Part shown: positions 18,275-27,787 of the stretch, piece after piece
Numbering within the stretch: the stretch's first letter is position 1
Layout of the letters: each line of letters opens with the position of its first letter
DNA from: Brucella rhizosphaerae
Lineage (GTDB): Bacteria; Pseudomonadota; Alphaproteobacteria; Rhizobiales; Rhizobiaceae
Direction: 5' to 3'
NCBI RefSeq assembly: GCF_002252475.1
Contig: NZ_NNRK01000034.1
Span: forward strand, 744,001 to 808,000
Length of the DNA: 64,000 bases
Made by a program: the position numbers and the translations under genes
The notes under the pieces: model-generated
Database searches by the model: none
Seen by the model: the letters and a program-made list of their open reading frames with translations, nothing else
Told to the model about the DNA's origin: nothing

Positions 18275-18892
18275 ATGTTCGTGTCCACGGCGTTTGCCCA
18301 AACCGCCACCGAATCGCAACCGGCACCAGCTGCTGGTGAGCACGGCGCAGCCGATGCTGTGCACACCGAAACCGGGGTCGCGCACGATGCCGGACACGGC
18401 AGCGGCGTATTCCCGCCGTTCGATTCCACCCATTACGCATCACAGCTTCTGTGGCTGGCGATCACTTTCGGTCTTTTCTATCTGTTCCTGTCGCGCGTGG
18501 TTCTGCCGCGTATCGGCGGCGTGATTGAAAACCGTCGTGACCGTATTGCACAGGATCTGGAGCAGGCTGCCCGCCTCAAGCAGGATGCAGACAACGCCAT
18601 TGCTGCTTACGAGCAGGAATTGGCCTCTGCCCGCACCAAGGCCGCTTCGATTGCCGAAGCTGCTCGCGAAAAGGGCAAGGGCGAAGCAGAGGCCGAACGC
18701 GCCACTGCGGAAGCTGCTCTTGAAAGCAAGCTTGCTGAAGCGGAAGAACGTATCGCCGCAATCAAGGCCAAGGCCATGAGCGATGTCGGTACTATCGCCG
18801 AAGAAACCACGTCTGCGATTGTTGAACAGCTTCTGGGAACCAAGACCGATAAGGCCGACGTGACCGCAGCAGTCAAATCCGCAAACGCCTGA
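18275..18892 (+). CDS. ATP synthase F0 subunit b'
   Basis: 205 residues. The N-terminal 60 residues are Ala/Pro/His-rich, then one membrane segment ([19 protein letters not shown]) and a long charged coiled coil of the stator stalk. Alphaproteobacteria carry two different b-type genes; this is the divergent b' copy, directly before the normal b gene with ten bases between. The start ATG 18275 has AGGGG upstream. An N-terminal sequence resembling a signal peptide (FVSTAFAQT) is usual for this subunit in rhizobia. Confidence 0.93.
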   Translation: MFVSTAFAQTATESQPAPAAGEHGAADAVHTETGVAHDAGHGSGVFPPFDSTHYASQLLWLAITFGLFYLFLSRVVLPRIGGVIENRRDRIAQDLEQAARLKQDADNAIAAYEQELASARTKAASIAEAAREKGKGEAEAERATAEAALESKLAEAEERIAAIKAKAMSDVGTIAEETTSAIVEQLLGTKTDKADVTAAVKSANA

Positions 18893-18902
18893 GGAGACGA
18901 AA

Positions 18903-19382
18903 ATGGATTCAACATTTTGGGCATTTATTGCTCTTCTTCTCTTCATTGCACTGATTGTTTACCTGAAGGTTCCGGGCATGATCGGACGCTCGCTCGATGA
19001 GCGCGCCGAGAATATCAAGAAGGAACTGGAAGAAGCCCGCACTCTGCGCGAAGAAGCCCAGCAGCTTCTTGCTGAATATCATCGCAAGCGCAAGGAAGCT
19101 GAGAAGGAAGCGGGCGACATCGTTGCTGCAGCTGAACGCGAAGCAAAGGCGCTGCTTGAAGACGCAAAGCGCTCGACCGAGGAATATGTTGTTCGTCGCA
19201 ACAAGCTCGCAGAGCAGAAGATTGCAACCGCTGAAACCGATGCAATCAATGCAGTACGCGCTTCGGCCGTTGATTTGGCAGTCGCTGCTGCTGGAAAGAT
19301 CGTCGCCGACAAGGTTGATGCCAAAGTTGCAGGCACCTTGTTCAAGGACGCTATCGGTCAGGTCAAAACGAACCTGAACTAA
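18903..19382 (+). CDS. atpF: ATP synthase F0 subunit b
   Basis: 159 residues: an N-terminal membrane anchor (FWAFIALLLFIALIVYLKV) followed by an almost continuous charged helix that forms the peripheral stalk with b'. The GGAG site lies in the ten-base spacer after the b' gene. It closes the F0 operon; the F1 genes are not in this window, as is normal for alphaproteobacteria. Confidence 0.95.
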   Translation: MDSTFWAFIALLLFIALIVYLKVPGMIGRSLDERAENIKKELEEARTLREEAQQLLAEYHRKRKEAEKEAGDIVAAAEREAKALLEDAKRSTEEYVVRRNKLAEQKIATAETDAINAVRASAVDLAVAAAGKIVADKVDAKVAGTLFKDAIGQVKTNLN

Positions 19383-19405
19383 GTTCGGCGATTATAGAAT
19401 TTAAG

Positions 19406-19434
19406 AACGCCGCCTCGAAAGGGCGGCGTTTTTT
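19406..19434 (+). terminator. Rho-independent terminator of the F0 operon
   Basis: AACGCCGCC/GGCGGCGTT with a seven-base loop and a following T run, 24 bases after the atpF stop. Confidence 0.93.
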
Positions 19435-19502
19435 GTTTGTGGTGTTGGTAACTGCGCGTGTGCTCTAATGCCCCACTGATCTTGTTATACGTGTGCAAAT
19501 CG

Positions 19503-20393
19503 TCATTTATCTTTCGCAGGCAACGTCATCGAGATGACGCCCAAGACCACGAACGCCAAGCCCAACCATGCGGTAGATGTGAGCCGTTCTCCGAGGAAGA
19601 TCACACCGATGCCAACACCAATGGGAACGCGCAGATAGGCCTGTGCAGTTGTGCCGACCGAACCCAGTGTCTGGATAAGACGGAAATAGATTGTGAAAGC
19701 AGCTGCTGTTGAAAACACCGCAAGGCCAAGCAATGCGAATATTGAATTCGTGCTGGGTGTCAGGGTCCATGGCTGGTCGACGATGAGGCTCAGCGGGATA
19801 AGAATGATCGCGCCGCAGATGAGAGAGCCAGCCGCGGGAAGCATAGGATCAAGACCTTTGAAGTTTCGGCCAAAGATTGCAGCACCTGCGTAGCAGACAG
19901 TGGCAGCGACGATAGCAAGCTGCGCCCATAATTCACTTCCCAATCCGGAAAGCGCTTGCACACCGATAATGAGGCAAGTGCCGGCAAGTCCCGCTGCGAC
20001 GCCAAACAGCCGGCGGCTGGTTACAGCTTCGTGGCGTGTGATCAAAAGCGTGATGAGGAACGTAAAAATGGGTGTTGTTGAGTTCAGGATCGCGGCGAGG
20101 CCTGCTTCGGTAGTCTGCTCTGCCCAGGCAATTGCGGTGAAGGGCACAACGCTGTTGAGGCAGGCCTGGAACAGGAAACGTTTCCAAGTGGCCACATCGG
20201 AAGGCAGCTTCAAACCGCGCAACCTGATGATGACGAGTAATATCAAACCAGCAATCAGCGTTCTTGCGGCGATCAGCGTGATCGGCGGGATCGTAGCCAC
20301 ACCGATCTTAATGAAACTGTAGGATGCGCCCCAAAGCGTTGCTAATAGCAACAGCAATCCGAGTTCGACAATTATATTGGTTTTGTTACTCAT
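19503..20393 (-). CDS. EamA/DMT-family transporter
   Basis: 296 residues with ten hydrophobic segments in two repeats of five, the pattern of the drug/metabolite transporter superfamily. The first repeat starts LLLLLATLWGASYSFIKIG and the second has AAAIFGRNFKGLDP. Such proteins usually export amino acids or other metabolites. ATG 20393 is chosen because AGGA stands eight bases before it; in-frame starts at 20405 and 20450 are poorer. It converges with the atp operon. Substrate unknown. Confidence 0.88.
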   Translation of the reverse strand: MSNKTNIIVELGLLLLLATLWGASYSFIKIGVATIPPITLIAARTLIAGLILLVIIRLRGLKLPSDVATWKRFLFQACLNSVVPFTAIAWAEQTTEAGLAAILNSTTPIFTFLITLLITRHEAVTSRRLFGVAAGLAGTCLIIGVQALSGLGSELWAQLAIVAATVCYAGAAIFGRNFKGLDPMLPAAGSLICGAIILIPLSLIVDQPWTLTPSTNSIFALLGLAVFSTAAAFTIYFRLIQTLGSVGTTAQAYLRVPIGVGIGVIFLGERLTSTAWLGLAFVVLGVISMTLPAKDK

Positions 20394-20471
20394 ATTTTCC
20401 TGCATGTTTGAGCGGCACTGCTGCTCTTTAGCAGTTTGCCACACAAACACGTTTCGGTTCAGGCCGAAGTA

Positions 20472-21134
20472 TTAGCAGGAAAAGTGTCCTTTGATCGGTG
20501 CGAAGGTATAGCGGTGAATGCCCGGCACAGGACCGTTTGTCTCAATGGCCATTCGATGCCTGGCTGTTCCGTAACCGGCATGCACTTCGAGGCCATAGGC
20601 GGGATGCGCGATGCCTGCCCTTATCATCATGCGATCGCGCGTGACCTTCGCCACGATGGAAGCGGCAGCAATGGAAATGGAGCGTTGATCACCTTTCACC
20701 AAAGCAGAGCCCGGGCAGGTCAAGCCGGGTGGTACATCGCGTCCATCAATCAAAGCATGGCAAGGGCTAAGGGTAAGGCCGAGGAAAGAGCGGCGCATTG
20801 CCTCGAGAGCAGCCTTTCGGATGTCGCTGGTGTCAATGTTGCGTGCGCTCAGACTTGCAACTGAAACCGTCAACGCCTTGGCCAGAATAATCTCGTAAAG
20901 GGTATCGCGCTTTGCAGCCTTAAGCCGTTTGGAGTCATCCAACCCTTCAGGCAAATCATTCGGATCAAGCACAACCGCAGCGGCGACAACAGGTCCGGCC
21001 AATGGCCCGCGCCCAGCCTCATCAATGCCCGCAATATGGAAAAGACCACGCGCCAGATGTTTCTTCTCTTCTGAGAAGTCTGGTGCGAGCGGGATGTCGA
21101 AAAGGAGCGGAGAATCAGAAGACAAGCGTTTCAT
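20472..21134 (-). CDS. rnhB: Ribonuclease HII
   Basis: 220 residues. The catalytic Asp-Glu pair is in [14 protein letters not shown] near residue 38, and further active-site acids are in LIDGRDVP and in the late [15 protein letters not shown] block. The enzyme cuts RNA in RNA-DNA hybrids, including single ribonucleotides in DNA. The gene is a little longer at the N-terminus than E. coli RnhB. Downstream is the EamA gene; upstream is a 216-base gap containing a family-B palindromic element. Confidence 0.95.
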   Translation of the reverse strand: MKRLSSDSPLLFDIPLAPDFSEEKKHLARGLFHIAGIDEAGRGPLAGPVVAAAVVLDPNDLPEGLDDSKRLKAAKRDTLYEIILAKALTVSVASLSARNIDTSDIRKAALEAMRRSFLGLTLSPCHALIDGRDVPPGLTCPGSALVKGDQRSISIAAASIVAKVTRDRMMIRAGIAHPAYGLEVHAGYGTARHRMAIETNGPVPGIHRYTFAPIKGHFSC

Positions 21135-21289
21135 GTGGCGGCGATGCTCGCATTGCTTCTGGTTCTCCGCAAGGTCCCTGCCGAGGATGGTGGCGTAAAA
21201 GCAGGAACCTTCCGTCTGAAATGGACATCAGACGGGGATTAAACGCAAAACTCGTAACTCATGCACACTCAAAACACGCTTTGGTGGAT

Positions 21290-21354
21290 CGGACTTAATG
21301 TTTGAAGTCTGATCGGCACAAACGCTTTTTCAAACGTCGAATTCAGACCACTAG
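21290..21354. repeat. Dispersed palindromic element, family B, copy 1
   Basis: TTAATGTTTGAA and TTCAAACGTCGA (21329-21340) are imperfect arms around a conserved middle. The whole aligns with copies at 48851-48920 and 52421-52485, down to an ACTAG-like right end. It overlaps the last codons of the radical SAM gene. Confidence 0.65.
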
Positions 21355-22505
21355 AAAAGCGAAAGTTGCTTGCCACCCTTTTCAACGGGCTCGAATAAAT
21401 CCGTCCGAAGCTGAAGTCGCTTGGAGTTAAAGCCAAGCTTACGTGCAGCAATTTCAAACCGCCGACCTATCTGCCAGGCATAAGGTCCGGTGCCGCGCAT
21501 GCGCTTGCCCCATTCAGCATCATAATCCTTGCCATCACGCATGGAACGCACGAGCGACATCACATGACGATAACGATCGGGGTAATTGCGCAAGAGCCAG
21601 TCTTTGAACAAAGGTGCTACTTCCAATGGCAGACGCAAGAGGACATATCCTGCTTCGCGAGCGCCTTGCGCATAGGCGGCATCCAAAATGCGCTCAATCT
21701 CGTGATCGTTGATACCGGGAATGACCGGCCCCATCATCACATTGGTCGGAATGCCTGCATCAGTGAGCTTGCGAATAGCCTGCAAGCGCAGCGTCGGCGT
21801 CGATGCGCGCGGCTCCATCGTGCGTGCAAGATTAGCGTCAATCGTCGTGACTGAAAGTGCGACCTTCACCAGACCTTTTTCCGCCATACGGCTCAATATA
21901 TCGATGTCACGTACGACCAATGCCGATTTGGTGACGATGCCGACGGGATGATTGGCGGCTTCCAGTACTTCAAGAACCTCGCGCATGACGCGCCATTTTC
22001 TCTCGATGGGCTGATAAGGGTCGGTGTTGGTGCCGATGGCAATGGTTTTTGGTTGATAACCGGGCTTTGCCAACTCACGCTCAAGCAAACCCGGTGCATC
22101 GGGCTTGGCGAATAACCGTGCTTCGAAATCAAGCCCCGCCGACAGCCCCATATAGCTATGCGTTGGCCGCGCAAAACAATAGATGCAGCCATGTTCACAA
22201 CCGCGATAGGGGTTGATGGAGCGATCGAAGCTGATATCCGGTGAATCATTACGGGTGATGATGGTGCGTGGCTTTTCAACCTGAACATCTGTCTTGAAGG
22301 GCGGAAGATCTTCAAGCGTTTCCCAACCATCGTCAAACTCATGTCTCGTGGTAGGTTCAAATCGTCCTGTGGGATTGATGCCTGCACCACGTCCGCGACG
22401 TCGTGAATGGTCAATGCGCAGGCCTGCCTCACTCACAAGCGCATTGGCATGTTCCGTGCGCCCGATTCCGAATGCTGCTTTATCTGCCTGCTGGATGATT
22501 TCCAT
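21351..22505 (-). CDS. PA0069-family radical SAM protein
   Basis: 384 residues. The iron-sulfur motif is Cys-x3-Cys-x2-Cys in NPYRGCEHGCIYCFARPTH, at about 101-120. The N-terminal RGRGAGINPTGRFEP and the TNTDPYQPIER block are typical of the PA0069 family, distant relatives of spore photoproduct lyase (SplB). Function is unknown, although DNA or RNA repair is often supposed. It is divergent from a small glycosyltransferase gene. A short hydrophobic C-terminus (KQLSLF) is normal for this family. Confidence 0.92.
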   Translation of the reverse strand: MEIIQQADKAAFGIGRTEHANALVSEAGLRIDHSRRRGRGAGINPTGRFEPTTRHEFDDGWETLEDLPPFKTDVQVEKPRTIITRNDSPDISFDRSINPYRGCEHGCIYCFARPTHSYMGLSAGLDFEARLFAKPDAPGLLERELAKPGYQPKTIAIGTNTDPYQPIERKWRVMREVLEVLEAANHPVGIVTKSALVVRDIDILSRMAEKGLVKVALSVTTIDANLARTMEPRASTPTLRLQAIRKLTDAGIPTNVMMGPVIPGINDHEIERILDAAYAQGAREAGYVLLRLPLEVAPLFKDWLLRNYPDRYRHVMSLVRSMRDGKDYDAEWGKRMRGTGPYAWQIGRRFEIAARKLGFNSKRLQLRTDLFEPVEKGGKQLSLF

Positions 22506-22613
22506 AACCGACTCTCTTGTTGATGAATCTATTCCTATCTTAAAGAAAGGAACAAATCAAGAACATATAACGAGACAGCTTTTCGATCACAGGGTCTTGA
22601 TATAGAACGGATC

Positions 22614-23132
22614 ATGTTTTCCATTCTGGTTGTCACTCGAAATTCTGAAAAGCTTTTAGCGAACACGTTGTCGGCATTGGTGCCCGCAGTGATCGATGGG
22701 CTTTTGCGTCGCGTCGTTGTTGTGGATCAAGATTCGGACGATGAGACAAAGCTGGTGGCGGAAGGGGCAGGCTGCGCTCTTTGTAGCGAGGATCAGCTGA
22801 CCGAGGCGCTTGCTGGATTGCGAACGGACTGGCTGTTGATGTTGCTGCCCGGTGCAATACTGGCAGATGGTTGGGAAGACGCCGTACGTCGTCATATGGA
22901 TGAAAGTCGGGTTCCAGCCCGGTTTACTTTACCGCAAGAGGAGCGGTGGGGATTTATCGGCAAACTCTTTTCCAGCAAGCCATCTTTGGGCTCTGGTTTG
23001 CTCGTCAGGCTTGATGTCCTCAAACCTTTCCCATCGAGTGTGCGCGAGATGGAAGACTTACCGCACCGATTGAAGCCTGTACGGTTGCCACAAATTATTA
23101 TACCCCCACAAACAACAAAAGGCGGAGCCTGA
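22614..23132 (+). CDS. Small GT2-like glycosyltransferase
   Basis: 172 residues starting like a family-2 glycosyltransferase: FSILVVTRNSEKLLANTLSAL, then VVVVDQDSDDE in the nucleotide-sugar site. It is shorter than ordinary GT2 enzymes (usually 250 or more) and has no clear DxD after residue 90, so catalytic activity is uncertain. The region LLMLLPGAILADGWEDAV is typical of small alphaproteobacterial homologues. Its last codons lie inside the left arm of a terminator, so coding and termination overlap. Confidence 0.75.
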   Translation: MFSILVVTRNSEKLLANTLSALVPAVIDGLLRRVVVVDQDSDDETKLVAEGAGCALCSEDQLTEALAGLRTDWLLMLLPGAILADGWEDAVRRHMDESRVPARFTLPQEERWGFIGKLFSSKPSLGSGLLVRLDVLKPFPSSVREMEDLPHRLKPVRLPQIIIPPQTTKGGA

Positions 23133-23149
23133 AGAGGCTTCGCCTTTTT
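23117..23149 (+). terminator. Terminator overlapping the end of the glycosyltransferase gene
   Basis: AAAGGCGGAGCC pairs with GGCTTCGCCTTT, with a six-base loop containing the stop codon, and a T run follows. Confidence 0.9.
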
Positions 23150-23173
23150 GTATTCTACCAGCTTGCGCCGATG

Positions 23174-23404
23174 TTAGTTCTGGAAGCTCGAAGGTGATGC
23201 ATCACCAAAGCGATGAGCAGAGCCGTCCTGATAAGTGGTCGTCTGACCGATGGAAGCGGTTGCAGTGTTATCAACCTGCTGGGTTGCAACTGGCGTACGG
23301 TCATTTGCATAAAGATCAGCTGGTTCGCCAACATGTGGGTTTTCAGCGAAAGCAGCACTGGCGCTAAGGGCAACGGCTACGGCAGCAAGAGCAAACTTCT
23401 TCAT
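23174..23404 (-). CDS. Small secreted protein, tandem copy A
   Basis: 76 residues: a signal peptide of about 20 residues (MKKFALAAVAVALSASAAFA) and a 56-residue mature part rich in Thr, Gln, Asp and Ser with no Cys. It is 70 of 76 residues identical to the neighbour at 23546-23776 on the same strand. The start has a purine-rich site and matches the copy. The style (short, exported, ending SPSSFQN) recalls DUF680-type proteins of rhizobia, but I cannot confirm that. Function unknown. Confidence 0.82.
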   Translation of the reverse strand: MKKFALAAVAVALSASAAFAENPHVGEPADLYANDRTPVATQQVDNTATASIGQTTTYQDGSAHRFGDASPSSFQN

Positions 23405-23545
23405 TTTTCTATTCCTTCTGATCGCCCCTTTGGATGGCATCAGCGCTTCCGGGGACACCGGGGTGACACCAATGCCATCCACCGGGGAGATAACTGGGAT
23501 GCCGTTCGGATTATTCCGTCAGGCAGGATTGTTTAAGAATTGAGC

Positions 23546-23776
23546 TTAGTTTTGAAAGCTCGAAGGTGACGCATCACCGAAGCGATTAGCCGAACCATCC
23601 TGATAAGAGGTCGTCTGGCCGATGGAAGCGGTGGCAGTGCGATCAACCTGCTGTGTTGCGACTGGCGTGCGGTCATTTGCATAAAGATCAGCTGGTTCGC
23701 CAACACGTGGGTTTTCGGCGAAAGCAGCACCGGCACTAAGGGCAACAGCTACGGCAGCAAGAACAAACTTTTTCAT
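23546..23776 (-). CDS. Small secreted protein, tandem copy B
   Basis: 76 residues and the paralogue of the gene at 23174-23404. The six differences are at residues 5, 16, 24, 46, 57 and 64; the mature core (EPADLYANDRTPVATQQVD) is unchanged. An AAGGAG site precedes ATG 23776. The two genes are 141 bases apart and both read leftward; each seems to have its own translation signals. The strong conservation of the mature part argues that both are expressed and useful rather than decaying. Confidence 0.84.
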   Translation of the reverse strand: MKKFVLAAVAVALSAGAAFAENPRVGEPADLYANDRTPVATQQVDRTATASIGQTTSYQDGSANRFGDASPSSFQN

Positions 23777-23992
23777 TTTCTATCTCCTTGAATTTGGGAA
23801 GCGACGTTGTGTTCGTCGTTTCGATGATCCAGAGATATGCCTTTGAAGGGGCTGCGCCTAGACCGCAAATGGTTCACGCATTGTATTCATAATGGTAGAC
23901 AATAGGCCATGAAAATGGCTAATTCACCCAATGTCGTGTTATTTATTCAAGTATATGTGAACAGTATGGGGCCGAAAAATGGCTATCAGGTG

Positions 23993-24904
23993 TCAGAATA
24001 CTGATGCTGTCGTGTGGCTGGAAATCACAAACCATTCAGGATTTTGCGCCTGTATTCTGGAGGCCGCATCATCAGCGCTTTTCTGGTCTTTGAAAATAGC
24101 AAAGCAGGTAGCACCTGAGCCTGACATCTGCGCGAAAAGCGCACCATGCAAGCGCAAGAGATCAAGCTTATTGTCAATTTGTGGCGCAAGCATCAGGGCC
24201 GCAGGCAGCAGATCATTGCGGGTTAAACCAAGATAGCTGCAGGTTGCTTCGATGCCGCCTTCAACTGGGGTAGGGAGGCTCGGGTTGTCGCGCTTTGTCA
24301 ATGCCCGGAAGACATCGGGTGTTGGAACGGTCGTCCCATCATTGACAAGCAGCAAGGGAAAGGCTGGCATTTGAGTGAGGGTAGTCAGGTGCTCACCAAT
24401 GCCTCGCGCGATAAGCGGAGTGCCAATAGCTGCACCATGCAAGCACATGGGTAGATCGGCGCCGAGCTTCAGTCCGAGTTCTGCCAGTGTGCTTAGCTTG
24501 AGGCCGAGTTGCCAGATATCGTTGAGCGCGAGCAGCGTGGCTGCGGCGTCGCTCGAACCGCCCCCTATGCCCGAAGCAACGGGCAGGTTTTTATCGAGAT
24601 GAATGGCAACTGGTGTGAGATCGCGACCCGCATATTGCTTTAAAGCGTCGCGTGCCTTGATGACAAGATTGCCACTATCAAGCGGTATGCCATCAGCAAA
24701 GCGCCCGTCGATACTGAAACTGTCGTGAGAAGCTTCTTCAACGCTGATGCGGTCGCCGTAATCGGCAAATACGACCAGCATGTCGAGCAGGTGATAGCCG
24801 TCATCCCTGCGCCCTGTTACATGCAACGCGAGATTAATCTTGGCTGGTGCCACACGATGAACAGGACGACGAACCAGAGTGGCAGCCTCAGCAGAATGAT
24901 GCAT
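23993..24904 (-). CDS. ispE: 4-diphosphocytidyl-2-C-methyl-D-erythritol kinase
   Basis: 303 residues of a GHMP kinase. The N-terminal [20 protein letters not shown] and the ATP-binding loop [17 protein letters not shown] near 105-121 are specific to IspE, which phosphorylates CDP-ME in the non-mevalonate (MEP) isoprenoid pathway. Dxs, the first enzyme of that pathway, is at 61659. The N-terminus carries about 15 extra residues before the conserved start. The gene stands apart from the other MEP genes. Confidence 0.96.
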   Translation of the reverse strand: MHHSAEAATLVRRPVHRVAPAKINLALHVTGRRDDGYHLLDMLVVFADYGDRISVEEASHDSFSIDGRFADGIPLDSGNLVIKARDALKQYAGRDLTPVAIHLDKNLPVASGIGGGSSDAAATLLALNDIWQLGLKLSTLAELGLKLGADLPMCLHGAAIGTPLIARGIGEHLTTLTQMPAFPLLLVNDGTTVPTPDVFRALTKRDNPSLPTPVEGGIEATCSYLGLTRNDLLPAALMLAPQIDNKLDLLRLHGALFAQMSGSGATCFAIFKDQKSADDAASRIQAQNPEWFVISSHTTASVF

Positions 24905-24976
24905 TTAGAAAACGATCAGGGAAAAAGACATGCTTAATACACAACACATGCATGTCTCCCAAAAGGGCGAACCGCT

Positions 24977-25162
24977 TTAGTCCTTTTTGACGTAATATTC
25001 GCCAGTTTTCGGATCCTGAACGAGCGTGCCATGAGCGCGGTTCTGCGCTTCTTTTTCTGCCCGACGCACACGCTGGGTAACACGTACCGCTTCGCGTTTG
25101 AACGAACGATAGCCGTACCAGGCGGCAGCAAGGATCAACAGCAGAAAGATAAGCTGGGGCAT
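24977..25162 (-). CDS. Small membrane protein of unknown function
   Basis: 61 residues: one membrane helix at the N-terminus (LIFLLLILAAAWYGY), then a basic amphipathic stretch and the end DPKTGEYYVKKD. The C-terminal pattern is shared by many short rhizobial hypothetical proteins. A possible half-copy of the family-A palindromic element overlaps the stop at about 24950-24978. Function unknown. Confidence 0.68.
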   Translation of the reverse strand: MPQLIFLLLILAAAWYGYRSFKREAVRVTQRVRRAEKEAQNRAHGTLVQDPKTGEYYVKKD

Positions 25163-25188
25163 GGCCTCTAGTCCTCAGGCTTGCACAA

Positions 25189-25214
25189 GATCCCGAAAAT
25201 GCCATTTCGGGATC
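25189..25214. other. Perfect ten-pair hairpin between a small membrane protein gene and sppA-like gene
   Basis: GATCCCGAAA and TTTCGGGATC are perfectly complementary with a six-base loop. There is no T run. The core CCCGAAA is the same as in the fabI terminator and in family-A elements. Confidence 0.7.
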
Positions 25215-25292
25215 ACGCAGGGAAAAGTCTTGGTGAACAGCATAACACTGATCCACCCGTTAATGCATCATATCATGGTGAAACGATGGAAT

Positions 25293-26168
25293 TCAAAGCC
25301 CATATCGCGCCCAGAGTGCTTTTTCTTCGGCAACCGACAATAAACTCTCGCCAAGATTGGCAGCAATGCTGGCTGGATCAAGGCCCAGACCGAGGCTCAT
25401 TTCGACGCCAGGTGCCTTGCGTCCAAGCAAGCCGCGCTTTGGCTCAATGAGTTTGAGTTTCACCTTGTCGCCATAGGTCTTGCGCAAAAAGCTGCGCATA
25501 TCGCCAATCCCGTCGATAAGACCAATCTCCCTGGCCTTTATGCCGGTCCAGAACATGCCGGTGAAAAGATCGGGGTCATCTGCAAGCTTGCTTCCGCGAC
25601 GCTCCTTGACCATGTCGATAAAGGTCTCATGGATTTCAAGCTGCAGCTTTTTCAGGCGATCAATATCTGTCTTTTTCTCCGGCTGGAATGGATCGAGCAC
25701 GGCTTTATTCTGCCCGGCGGTATAAACGCGGCGCTCAACGCCGATCTTTTTGAGCAGTTCCGGGAAACCGAAAGATGCGGAAACGACACCGATAGAACCA
25801 ACGATCGAAGAGGGGTCGGCAATGATCTCATCGCCTGCGAGAGCGATCATGTAACCACCTGATGCGGCAGCATCCTCGACGAAAATGAAAACGCGTTTCT
25901 GATGTTCGTCCGCCAGGTCGCGGATGCGGCGATAAATCAGACGCGACTGCACCGGTGAACCTCCGGGCGAGTTGACGGAAATAGCAACCGCTGGTGTTTC
26001 CTTGTCGGTAAAAGCCTTTTCCAGAACGCCTGCGGCTGTGGCAAGCGAGAGGGCAGGCCGGAAAGGTGAGCCACCGGTCATGATGGCGCCATGCAGGCGC
26101 ACAACGGGGATCTCAATTTCCTTTTTGCGAAAACGACGCGGAATGAAACGGCTCAATATTCCGGACAA
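25293..26168 (-). CDS. S49 family signal-peptide-peptidase-like protease (SohB/SppA type)
   Basis: 291 residues with the single S49 domain. The nucleophile is Ser103 in AAASGGYMIA and the general-base Lys155 is in GQNKAVLDPF. NSPGGSP near 66-72 forms the oxyanion region. No strong signal peptide or membrane anchor is seen; the N-terminus is basic (RFIPRRFRKKE), so it may act at the inner face of the membrane. S49 enzymes digest leftover signal peptides. It is preceded by nhaA on the same strand with a terminator between. Confidence 0.92.
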   Translation of the reverse strand: MSGILSRFIPRRFRKKEIEIPVVRLHGAIMTGGSPFRPALSLATAAGVLEKAFTDKETPAVAISVNSPGGSPVQSRLIYRRIRDLADEHQKRVFIFVEDAAASGGYMIALAGDEIIADPSSIVGSIGVVSASFGFPELLKKIGVERRVYTAGQNKAVLDPFQPEKKTDIDRLKKLQLEIHETFIDMVKERRGSKLADDPDLFTGMFWTGIKAREIGLIDGIGDMRSFLRKTYGDKVKLKLIEPKRGLLGRKAPGVEMSLGLGLDPASIAANLGESLLSVAEEKALWARYGL

Positions 26169-26234
26169 ATCAAACTCCAGTTGAAAAAATTGCTTCAGTC
26201 AAATGTAGAAATCAATCGCGGAAATACAAAGAAA

Positions 26235-26261
26235 AATGCCCGGAAAAGTGTTCCGGGCATT
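26235..26261. terminator. Hairpin terminator between nhaA and the S49 peptidase gene
   Basis: AATGCCCGGAA/TTCCGGGCATT, 11 perfect pairs with a five-base loop. On the minus strand it follows nhaA and is followed by TTTTTC. Confidence 0.85.
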
Positions 26262-26270
26262 AATCAGGTC

Positions 26271-27449
26271 TCACTTTTTCGGCTTTGCAACCATTCTGAG
26301 CATTACGTAGCCACATATTGCTGACAGCGCGGAACCTGTAAGCACCCCGATTTTCGTTTCCGCCTGCAATAGCTCTGACGGGAAAGATAGAAGGCCGATG
26401 AAGATACTCATTGTGAAGCCGATACCGCACAATACGGCAACGCCATAAAGCTGAGCCCAGCTCGCGCCCATTGGCTTTTGTGCCAGCCCGGATTTGATCG
26501 CCAGCCATGCCGCGCCGAATACGCCGATCTGCTTACCGATAAACAGCCCAAGCATGATGCCGAGGGGTAGTGTATCGAATATGATGGAAGGCGACATTCC
26601 GCTGAATGAGATACCAGCATTCGCAAAACCGAACACGGGCACAATGACAAAGGCGACGGGCTTTACCAGCGCGTGTTCAAGTGTGTGCAGTGGGGAGCTC
26701 ATATCGTCCGGCTTTGCCTTGCCGGGCTTAAGCGGGATCATCAGAGCCGCCACAACACCTGCGACCGTCGCGTGAACGCCGGAATTAAACACAAAAAACC
26801 ACAGCACTGCCGCGCCAATGAGGTAAGGCAGCAATTTGGCTACACCCAGACGGTTCATGGCGAACAAGACCGCAGCGGTTGCAAATGCTGCACCGAGATA
26901 AGGCATGGAAATTTCAGCAGTGTAGAAAATCGCGATAATGACAACGGCCGCCAGATCGTCGAGGATCGCAAGCGTTGCCAGAAATACCTTGAGGCTCGAA
27001 GGCACACGCGATCCCAGCAGCGATAATACGCCGAGCGCAAACGCAATGTCGGTTGCAGACGGTACAGCCCATCCGCGCGCCTTTTCCGGGTCGCCATAGT
27101 TGAATGCAACGAAGATCAAAGCAGGCAGTACAACGCCACCAGCCGCAGCGATCCCCGGCAGCATGCGATTGGGCCAGCTTGCAAGCTGGCCGTCGAGAAA
27201 CTCTCGCTTGATCTCAAGCCCGACCAGAAAGAAAAAGATGGCCATCAGTGCATCATTGATCCAATGCGCAATGCTGAGTGGTCCAATGTAGAAATGCAAA
27301 GCGTCAAAATAAGCCTTCGAGAAAGGCGAATTGGCAACGATGAGTGCAAGGGCTGCGGAGAGCATAAGGACTATGCCACCGGCCGATTCACTATCAAGAA
27401 AGCGGCGCATGATGGACACGGGGCGGACAGGCTTCGGATTGGACGTCAT
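26271..27449 (-). CDS. nhaA: Na+/H+ antiporter NhaA
   Basis: 392 residues with about twelve membrane segments. The ion-binding double Asp is in [17 protein letters not shown], and [18 protein letters not shown] near 65 is diagnostic of NhaA. It exchanges sodium for protons to control internal pH and salt. Length and motifs match the family with nothing missing. It is transcribed alone, with a terminator behind it at 26235-26261. Confidence 0.97.
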   Translation of the reverse strand: MTSNPKPVRPVSIMRRFLDSESAGGIVLMLSAALALIVANSPFSKAYFDALHFYIGPLSIAHWINDALMAIFFFLVGLEIKREFLDGQLASWPNRMLPGIAAAGGVVLPALIFVAFNYGDPEKARGWAVPSATDIAFALGVLSLLGSRVPSSLKVFLATLAILDDLAAVVIIAIFYTAEISMPYLGAAFATAAVLFAMNRLGVAKLLPYLIGAAVLWFFVFNSGVHATVAGVVAALMIPLKPGKAKPDDMSSPLHTLEHALVKPVAFVIVPVFGFANAGISFSGMSPSIIFDTLPLGIMLGLFIGKQIGVFGAAWLAIKSGLAQKPMGASWAQLYGVAVLCGIGFTMSIFIGLLSFPSELLQAETKIGVLTGSALSAICGYVMLRMVAKPKK

Positions 27450-27483
27450 TGTTTTCTTTTTAAGTTGTTTCCGGGTTTTCTTT

Positions 27484-27783
27484 TCAGGTTATTGCCGGAG
27501 CATCTACTTCGTAGAGCATGAGATTGCGATCCGTTATGCCCAGCCTGGACCACTGGGAACGCCAGTCTGCTATGTGGCCAGAAGTGAAATGTTTGTCCAG
27601 TGAAACCCGATCCTGCCAAAGTTCTTTTACATGGATTAGGCTGGGATCAAGAATATCCTGAGCATAAGAATACTCGACGCAGCCGCTTTCCCCGCGACTT
27701 GCTTCGATCATGCGCTGCATCACAGGACGTGCCTCATCTAATTTTTCGGCCAGTATTCGCACGGTTCCAACGATCAGCAGCAT
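27484..27783 (-). CDS. Antibiotic biosynthesis monooxygenase (ABM)-type small protein
   Basis: 99 residues of the dimeric ferredoxin-like ABM fold. The hallmarks are [18 protein letters not shown] near 23-40 and the [20 protein letters not shown] block. Family members such as YgiN oxidise quinols or simply detoxify reactive compounds, usually without cofactor. It is the last gene of an apparent leftward operon: the GNAT gene ends four bases upstream. Substrate unknown. Confidence 0.85.
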   Translation of the reverse strand: MLLIVGTVRILAEKLDEARPVMQRMIEASRGESGCVEYSYAQDILDPSLIHVKELWQDRVSLDKHFTSGHIADWRSQWSRLGITDRNLMLYEVDAPAIT

Positions 27784-27787
27784 GTCA

